A stretch of 46,386 nucleotides of DNA from a virus: IMG/VR virus record IMGVR_UViG_3300035698_024756, positions 1 through 46,386 of that record; one strand, written 5' to 3'. The position numbers and the translations under genes are program-made. Positions 41,357-46,386 of the stretch are shown here, in pieces (within the stretch, counting starts at the first letter, position 1; each line of letters begins with the position of its first letter). The notes beneath the pieces are model-generated. The model was not told where the DNA came from, made no database searches, and worked only from the letters and a program-made list of their open reading frames with translations.

Positions 41357-42065
41357 CTTTAAGAGAGTGTTTTTGATCAGACAGGAATTTCAACCACCGT
41401 TGGCTTCTGCGGTTCTGGTGGTTCTTTGGTGTCCAGACTACACGGTATTCCAACAGAACTTCAGGCTGATTATAGATCACATATCCGGCTTTGAGAAACT
41501 TGATCCAGAGAGCATAATCTTCCGCAAAGTGTGCCGGTGTATCTCCATAACCTCCAATTTCCAGAACTGTCTTTTTAAGGTATGCAACGCCAGGATGGTT
41601 TAAGAACCAATAGCCGTTTGAATTGTAAGCGTGGTACTTTGTGACAATCTTCGGATGGTTGGAATACCACTCTCTTGCATCAGAAAACAACATGATCTGA
41701 ACTCCGCAAATGTGAGCCGTTGGATTGTTTCTAAAAAATTCAACTTGCTTGGCAACCAGATTCGGATAGGCAATATCATCTGAATCCATCCGGACAATGA
41801 GATCTCCGGTGGCATACTCCAATCCGTAGTCCAGGGTGGAAGCCAGCCCGTTGTTTTCCTTCTTCCGGACTACATCAACACAACATAGACCATCAAAATT
41901 AGAATAGAGATAATCTCTCAATTCTCCATCCGGATTGTTATCATCGATGATCAGGAATTGGAACTTCTCATAGGTTTGTGTCAGAATTGAATCAACGGCA
42001 AGGCGAAGGAATTCCATCGGTGTATTGTACACCGGCATCAGGACTGTTACGCTCAGATCATTCAT
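41349..42065 (-). CDS. Family 2 glycosyltransferase
   Basis: 238 residues. A GT-A fold: VLMPVYNTP opening, the IIDDNN nucleotide-binding strand (39-44), DSD (94-96) for metal and the EDYALWIK acid motif near residue 195. It transfers a sugar from a nucleotide-sugar donor. It belongs to the sugar-transfer island at the head of the late operon. No membrane segment. Confidence 0.9.
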   Translation of the reverse strand: MNDLSVTVLMPVYNTPMEFLRLAVDSILTQTYEKFQFLIIDDNNPDGELRDYLYSNFDGLCCVDVVRKKENNGLASTLDYGLEYATGDLIVRMDSDDIAYPNLVAKQVEFFRNNPTAHICGVQIMLFSDAREWYSNHPKIVTKYHAYNSNGYWFLNHPGVAYLKKTVLEIGGYGDTPAHFAEDYALWIKFLKAGYVIYNQPEVLLEYRVVWTPKNHQNRRSQRWLKFLSDQKHSLKDE

Positions 42066-42097
42066 ATTCAGCTCGGTTATTTGCTATAATTATCTAT

Positions 42098-42556
42098 TTA
42101 AAATGAATACTCTGCTCTTCGGGGAGGCATAATCACTACCCCATTTGTGTAATTCACATTAACAGGGATGTATGGATGTTCGATCACCTCATTAATGGGT
42201 ACAAATGTAAGTGGACATGATCCCCATTGAATGAAAAACATAGTTATTAACTTCCCTGATAACACGCTCTTTGGAGTTAAAGAATACCAAGCGAACCTGA
42301 GAACCCCGTTGTCGTTATTATAGACCATATTGGCTGTGAAGTCCGGATGGAAACCGCAACCCACATGCTCCAACTGAGTCTGATCAAATTCGATGCTCAT
42401 TGTCACAGCCTCAATCTCGTTCCAATCGGTGACAAGTACCGGAACGGCAATTAACTGTCCCCAACCACAAGAAGCTGATCCGATCGTCGCTGTTTGGCTG
42501 TAAGCTGATCCGATCAATAAGAACGTGATCAGCAGTAATGATAATTTCTTCATCAT
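42098..42556 (-). CDS. Secreted cohesin-like domain protein
   Basis: 152 residues. A signal peptide (about 1-21, cleaved after AYS) leads to a single beta-sandwich resembling cohesin domains (the pattern IAVPVLVTDWNEIEAVTMSIEFDQTQLEHVG, then FAWYS, then SGKLITMFF). Cohesins bind dockerins in cellulosomes but occur also in non-cellulosomal surface proteins. A phage-encoded exported cohesin-like protein is unusual. It lies between a glycosyltransferase and a methyltransferase. The assignment is by pattern only. Confidence 0.68.
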   Translation of the reverse strand: MMKKLSLLLITFLLIGSAYSQTATIGSASCGWGQLIAVPVLVTDWNEIEAVTMSIEFDQTQLEHVGCGFHPDFTANMVYNNDNGVLRFAWYSLTPKSVLSGKLITMFFIQWGSCPLTFVPINEVIEHPYIPVNVNYTNGVVIMPPRRAEYSF

Positions 42557-42571
42557 TTTGGTTTTTGATTA

Positions 42572-43093
42572 TTAAAAATTAGACCAGAGTACATATTGCT
42601 CACTTGGTGGGCAACTATAACCCATGATCTTGTGACTTCTTGAAATCGGTTTGAACTTGGGATCCCACGAAAAGACCCGTTTTAAATATTTGTCTGTGAA
42701 GCTAAGCGGCTCGGTAACGGTAGCTGGATGGTAGTGTATCTGCATACGCATCAATCCATCAGGTTTCAATACCCGTTGGATCTCTTTTGAAACCAAGTCA
42801 ATATCATCAACGTGATCGATGGCATTAACTGAAATGACTACATCAAAAAAATCATCAGGATATGGCATTTTTTCTGCAAAGCCAGTATCTTGTCTTGGGC
42901 GATAAATAGGAAACCCAATAGCTCCATAAACCTCATTTAAAGGATCAAGACCTATCATGTGCGAATTATAGAAACAATCACCACTCATGATAGGTCCTGA
43001 TCCGACATCAAGCACGACCATATCATCAAAAGCAGACGGATGGAGATCCAGATATTTGAGATATTTCGGCATCTGGTGTAGCTTCTTCCACAA
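42572..43093 (-). CDS. SAM-dependent methyltransferase (class I), without ordinary start
   Basis: 173 residues from a TTG at 43093. Motif I VVLDVGSGP and the NAIDHVDD and VLKPDG segments fit methyltransferase type 11. The same frame stays open upstream to 43321 with no ATG, GTG or TTG and encodes a family-like part (KYQEEVKFWSQELLNYV), overlapping the end of the upstream glycosyltransferase in the -1 frame. The real protein therefore probably starts earlier, by frameshift fusion, a rare start, or a sequence error. It may modify the sugar made by the neighbouring transferases. Confidence 0.82.
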   Translation of the reverse strand: MWKKLHQMPKYLKYLDLHPSAFDDMVVLDVGSGPIMSGDCFYNSHMIGLDPLNEVYGAIGFPIYRPRQDTGFAEKMPYPDDFFDVVISVNAIDHVDDIDLVSKEIQRVLKPDGLMRMQIHYHPATVTEPLSFTDKYLKRVFSWDPKFKPISRSHKIMGYSCPPSEQYVLWSNF

Positions 43094-43224
43094 AATAATG
43101 GCGGTATCTGCTTGCGATTTATGAAAAACGATCTGATCAGGCTTCGGAGATGGCGTACCATAGTGAGAGGGTAACTCACCTCTCAGCCATGATACATAAT
43201 TCAGAAGCTCTTGTGACCAGAACT

Positions 43225-44091
43225 TTACTTCTTCTTGGTATTTCTTTTGGTTTTCGATGGCGGTTTCTTTTTGGTTGTTGGTTTTGTTTTTGGCGGCTGC
43301 TTCAAGGAATCGGTGAGAGCTTCATACTTCTTCTTCAATGCCTGAAATCGTTTTTCATCAGCAGAATCATCCTGGTAATCTTCGAAAGGACTTTGCACCC
43401 TCACATCATCACGCCAGATCACTCTCAGGTATTCATTTTTATACTGATTGTCGGGGAACACATCAGGAGTAACTTTCGCCAACCGGCAAACCACCGGAAA
43501 CGAAAGCTGATCCTGAAAGGTGTACTTGATCTGCTCCCACCACCAGGAACCCATCAGGGATTTGATTCTGGCGTTTGTACGGCGAACCATCACGCCACAA
43601 GCGTACAATCCAAAACCTGTTGGCATGAATCGATGATAATCAGCCATCTGCTGATTGATATCCTCCTTCTCATACTTTTTGATATTAATAGAAGCATCGG
43701 CTTCCTGAAAGATGCAGGTGCGGTTGGGATGTTTGAACAGGCAAATGTCGTTTCTCAGGTGCTTGATGCAATACTCCACAAAACGCTCATTGAACACTTC
43801 AATGGATCCATCAATATAGATGGTCACATCATAACTACTTAATTCAGGTTGTTCCCACGGAAACATCTTGAAGAATTTGGCACGCAATCTGGGTACCAGA
43901 TCCCATCGGGGAATATTGCATTTAAGGACTGTCACCTGAACGGACTTGGCAGGATCCAAATGATCCTTTGACATTTCCAGTTTGTCCGGATCATCTGTGA
44001 TACAGAAGAAATCGGCTTGCATTGTTTGGGGTGGGATCACTCTCAGGGGAGCATAACCACCAAAAATAGTTGTGTAAACGGCAATTTTCAT
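43225..44091 (-). CDS. Glycosyltransferase of the TOD1/MUCI70 (DUF616) type
   Basis: 288 residues. Recognised from AVYTTIFGGYAPLR, FFCITDD, IYIDGSI and the GLYACGVMVRR strand, which follow the order of the family. The C-terminal 45 residues are a Lys/Pro/Thr-rich tail with several KKK runs, low in complexity and probably disordered. The methyltransferase frame overlaps this tail in -1. A role in glycan transfer is likely. Confidence 0.82.
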   Translation of the reverse strand: MKIAVYTTIFGGYAPLRVIPPQTMQADFFCITDDPDKLEMSKDHLDPAKSVQVTVLKCNIPRWDLVPRLRAKFFKMFPWEQPELSSYDVTIYIDGSIEVFNERFVEYCIKHLRNDICLFKHPNRTCIFQEADASINIKKYEKEDINQQMADYHRFMPTGFGLYACGVMVRRTNARIKSLMGSWWWEQIKYTFQDQLSFPVVCRLAKVTPDVFPDNQYKNEYLRVIWRDDVRVQSPFEDYQDDSADEKRFQALKKKYEALTDSLKQPPKTKPTTKKKPPSKTKRNTKKK

Positions 44092-44093
44092 AT

Positions 44094-44798
44094 CTATACG
44101 ATTTTAAGGTTTAAAGCGGTGAAGTTTCTTTTCCAATCTCCACCATATTTCTCTCTCATTCCATTGCGTAGTTCTTCGATGGCAAGATTCCCGTAATCAT
44201 CGATTCCAATATCTTTGTTGATTGACTGTTGTCCTAAATGATGAAAGCTGGATCCATCATCACAATACAACTGGAAGCCGGCTGCTTTCATGCGGATCGC
44301 GAAATCAAACTCAACGCCATAACCCAGCTTGAACCGTTCATCGAAATACCCGATTGAATCGAATACATCACATCGGATCACCGGTGCTGTGAATTCAATG
44401 TTTGTGACTGGGCGAAAATCTCCGGTGCCAAGATTGTTACAATGTCGCATCCAGCAATTGTAACTGGGCGTAATCATTGGGATGTCATGCAGATCCATCA
44501 GGTGTTCAATTCTTCTGACGAATCTCATAGGGATCTGGATATCTGAATTCATCAGCCAGAAGGCATCAAATTGATCTGGATAGTTTTCCCGAATATATTT
44601 GATGGCTCGATTCCAATTCGGGGTGAATCCCAGATTATCGGGGAACCGGATCCTGCGGTTTGGAAAATCTTCCGGGAAGCCATTTCCATTGGTCGGGGTG
44701 CTTCCATTGTCAATGATGATTGAATCGGGAATCGACCTGGCTAGATCCATTGTCAATTCAAATGTGTTGTAGTGAAGAATAAGCTTGGCGATTCTCAT
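44094..44798 (-). CDS. Family 2 glycosyltransferase
   Basis: 234 residues. Typical GT2 pattern: IIDNGST (27-33), a DNLGFTPNWNRAI segment and the NSD metal motif (about 89-91), then GYFDERFKLGYGVEFDF. It is one of four transferases in the island. The start overlaps the upstream stop by four bases (ATGA). Confidence 0.88.
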   Translation of the reverse strand: MRIAKLILHYNTFELTMDLARSIPDSIIIDNGSTPTNGNGFPEDFPNRRIRFPDNLGFTPNWNRAIKYIRENYPDQFDAFWLMNSDIQIPMRFVRRIEHLMDLHDIPMITPSYNCWMRHCNNLGTGDFRPVTNIEFTAPVIRCDVFDSIGYFDERFKLGYGVEFDFAIRMKAAGFQLYCDDGSSFHHLGQQSINKDIGIDDYGNLAIEELRNGMREKYGGDWKRNFTALNLKIV

Positions 44799-45550
44799 TT
44801 TTCGAAACGTGATTTGTTTGCAAATTTGTTTTCCAGGAAGGATTTTAGATTATTGTTCAACCCACCATTGTTGTGAACCAGATATTTAATCCCTTCACAT
44901 TTGGCTTTTAGATCTCCTTCGCTTGAGGTATAATACTTCGTGTCTTGGTTGTTGAAGAACTGGATTCCGTAATCTCCTTTTTCGAAAACCAGCAATTCAT
45001 CATCTGAGTAAAAAGTATTGAAATAGAGGCTTGATGTGAGATACCTGTTTTCCAAAGCATTGTAGATATCAATGACAGTAAGCATCAGGTTCTTATGGAA
45101 TAATTCAGGGAAGTGGCTTTCTGAATTGAAACCAGGGTACTTGAATTTGCGAACGGCTTCCAGGGTTCTGATCAACTGTTGGTACCAGGTGTCATAGTTG
45201 TGGTGGTTCACTCCATCCCAATGATACATTATTTTGGTGCGGTCAATCTCACTTGCCGTGACCGGTTCAAGCAAATAGATATCATCATACATCCGAATAA
45301 ACAGTTTGTTTGTTTCAGGGTGTTCACAAAAAAGGATCAGCTTGGATATGGCATCATAGGTTTGATTCTGTTTCATTCCTTCGCACCTGGTATGTGGAAT
45401 GTGGTTCACTCCGGTGATCCAATCGGGGAGATCTCCAACAATCCATACCCGAAATTCTTCCATCAGGTTTGCTTCCAGAGATCTGAGAGAGTACCGAAGC
45501 TCCTGCCATCTGGAAGCCTGATCGAAATACGGATAATAGACATCAATCAT
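44795..45550 (-). CDS. Stealth-like glycosyltransferase, first gene of the late operon
   Basis: 251 residues. It begins MIDVYYPYFDQASRWQELRYS and carries RCEGMKQNQTYDAISKL and an FIRMYDDIYLL segment, which recall Stealth-type sugar-phosphate transferases and related GTs; the match is by pattern. It is the first gene after the hairpin-dense region and is preceded by a TTTGTCC element (45577-45596). Confidence 0.72.
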   Translation of the reverse strand: MIDVYYPYFDQASRWQELRYSLRSLEANLMEEFRVWIVGDLPDWITGVNHIPHTRCEGMKQNQTYDAISKLILFCEHPETNKLFIRMYDDIYLLEPVTASEIDRTKIMYHWDGVNHHNYDTWYQQLIRTLEAVRKFKYPGFNSESHFPELFHKNLMLTVIDIYNALENRYLTSSLYFNTFYSDDELLVFEKGDYGIQFFNNQDTKYYTSSEGDLKAKCEGIKYLVHNNGGLNNNLKSFLENKFANKSRFEK

Positions 45551-45576
45551 TCACCGAAAGTAGAAATGCAATTGCT

Positions 45577-45596
45577 CCATAAAAAGGACAAACTCG
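45577..45596 (-). promoter_or_regulatory. TTTGTCC-T-tract element, copy 4
   Basis: GAGTTTGTCC, five T and ATGGAGC lie about 27 bases before the ATG of the first late gene, and no gene lies directly upstream. This makes a promoter or leader role more plausible than an effect linked to upstream stops. Confidence 0.55.
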
Positions 45597-45659
45597 GTTT
45601 TGGAGCTGGATCTCTGGATCTTAGACAATTGACCTTGAGAATCAATTGATTTACTTTCT

Positions 45660-46050
45660 GTTTTTATTTCCTGACTGGTTCAGGAAATTCTGTCTGAGTT
45701 TTTTTTGATTCTTTTTTTTTGCGAAAAAAAAGAACCGATGCCGAGCTGGTTTCCAGCGAGAAAGAGGGGAAGCTTCACGGAGCGAAAGAAGTAGGCTTGA
45801 CCAAGCCCTACTTCTTTCCATCCGTGTATGCGTACACCACGCCCCGCCCTGTCGAAAAAAACAATTGTCCTTTCATATCGCATTATGGATATATGAAACA
45901 GGGTTGAATATATGGGCGGTGGTGAGGCGATTTGCTCCCCTATCACATCGGCGAAGCCGATACCGATAATGGAGGGGAGGTTGCTCCCCTGTTGCTTTTT
46001 GTTTAGTAGGGTTTTATACGGGTTGGTTCCAACCCGTATAAAACCCGTAT
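45660..46050. other. Hairpin-dense non-coding region upstream of the late operon
   Basis: This covers most of the gene-free stretch 45551-46246. At least eight inverted repeats follow each other: 45667-45687, 45709-45734 (T/A tracts), 45745-45757, 45776-45826 (a long stem around GAAAGAAGTAGG), 45871-45898, 45947-45961, 45973-45990 and 46009-46046. It lies between a terminator and the first late gene, as leaders A-C do for their genes. I see no sequence match to the three-way junction. Confidence 0.7.
46009..46046. repeat. Perfect 18-bp inverted repeat
   Basis: GGGTTTTATACGGGTTGG (46009-46026) is the exact reverse complement of 46029-46046, with a 2-base centre. No T-run follows, so it is not a standard terminator; it may be a protein site, a cruciform or a packaging or replication signal. 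Confidence 0.85.
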
Positions 46051-46137
46051 TGGATATTGTGTGTTGGTAGTGGTTTGTTAATCAGGCGGCATTACGCGGC
46101 ATTTTACGCGAGTACTCATGTTGCCTGGTGAGCGATC

Positions 46138-46175
46138 AAAAAAAAGGAGAGCCGCCACTTGGCGGATCTCCTTTT
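46138..46175 (-). terminator. Terminator of the small membrane gene
   Basis: On the minus strand AAAAGGAGATCCGCC pairs with GGCGGCTCTCCTTTT (one mismatch, loop of 4), followed by a T-run. It could also act on plus-strand transcripts. Confidence 0.85.
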
Positions 46176-46246
46176 GCATTTGCTTAGTGGAACAAAGCCA
46201 GATAGAATTGGTACATGGTTTCCATATATGTCAATGGTTTGTTGAA

Positions 46247-46386
46247 TCATGCTCCCCTCCTATCTTCAAAAGCAATGATGCCACAAATTCCAAGGAACGT
46301 AATAGTAACTACAATGCTAACAATCATGATGGCTGTCTTGGCATCAGATGGGATGAAAACAAGTAGCATCAGGCAAGTAGCAAGGA
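46247..46386 (-). CDS. Small two-helix membrane protein, 3' part (wraps to left end)
   Basis: This is the right-end copy of the gene that starts at base 218. It is open from the edge of the window to a TGA at 46247-46249, adding the codons for RRGA after the repeat boundary. Only this copy carries the stop codon, so the complete gene exists only on the circular molecule. It is followed about 70 bases downstream by a hairpin and T-run terminator. It is a real gene and not a shadow because the protein has a clean membrane topology and fits the spacing from leader to gene to terminator seen for the neighbouring units. Confidence 0.7.
   Translation of the reverse strand, partial: LATCLMLLVFIPSDAKTAIMIVSIVVTITFLGICGIIAFEDRRGA
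46260..46386. repeat. Right copy of 127-bp exact terminal direct repeat
   Basis: Exact duplicate of bases 1-127. Joining the two ends gives a circle of 46,259 bp. A circularly permuted headful-packaged genome or a true circular molecule would both produce this pattern; a real 127-bp terminal redundancy is less likely but not excluded. Confidence 0.93.

Noticed and set aside
45680-45946. Minus-strand frame of 88 codons in the hairpin region
   Set aside because: It is formed by inverted repeats and T/A tracts, has no protein-like composition and no neighbour coupling.

Overview
The window is best read as the complete genome of a tailed, siphovirus-like phage of a Bacteroidota host. The evidence is a TP901-type tape measure protein of about 1,160 residues, the HK97-type head genes, Bacteroidota-style gene families and a TAnnTTTG promoter, and weak ribosome binding sites with many start codons overlapping the preceding stop. 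The first 127 bases are repeated exactly at the right end (1-127 = 46260-46386). That is the signature of a circularised assembly, so the unique length is 46,259 bp, and one small membrane-protein gene runs across the junction. Almost every gene lies on the minus strand; only three, around the lysogeny-type switch at 16.3-18.1 kb, lie on the plus strand. Layout, read in the direction of minus-strand transcription (right to left): a hairpin-dense gene-free region (45.55-46.25 kb) leads into a long late operon. It begins with a sugar-transfer island of four glycosyltransferase-like genes, a SAM methyltransferase and a secreted cohesin-like protein (41.3-45.55 kb). DNA packaging and head genes follow: a PLD-like protein, two small-terminase-like proteins, the large terminase, a GH16-like glycosidase, the portal and a head-tail adaptor (34.2-41.4 kb). 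Next come a lysis cassette of holin, DUF5675 protein and unimolecular-spanin-like lipoprotein (32.8-34.2 kb), then tail assembly, tape measure, distal tail and a set of tail fibres and adhesins (18.2-32.8 kb), ending at a terminator at 18.1 kb. A divergent switch follows at 16.25-16.4 kb, with an XRE-like repressor to the right and an antirepressor plus replication operon to the left. That left operon holds a primase/helicase-like ATPase, small proteins and a gene with internal 11-bp iterons, and runs on into the head protease, the major capsid protein and one more virion-like gene, ending at a terminator at 6.2 kb. Two short early-type units complete the circle: radC - ardC-like antirestriction - cytosine methyltransferase - three small genes, then ssb, then the small membrane protein. 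These units are separated by terminators followed by long, highly structured, non-coding leaders. Two leaders are about 95% identical over 226 bp. A third is divergent but keeps the same three-way-junction fold with compensatory base changes, and I consider this the best candidate for an undescribed element. Other notable signals are a roughly 6- to 7-fold excess of GGATCC, seven 11-bp iterons inside a gene, a TTTGTCC-T-tract element in front of four late genes, and a methyltransferase frame that has no ordinary start and lies -1 to the upstream glycosyltransferase. No integrase, partition system, CRISPR array, tRNA, rRNA or insertion sequence was recognised.
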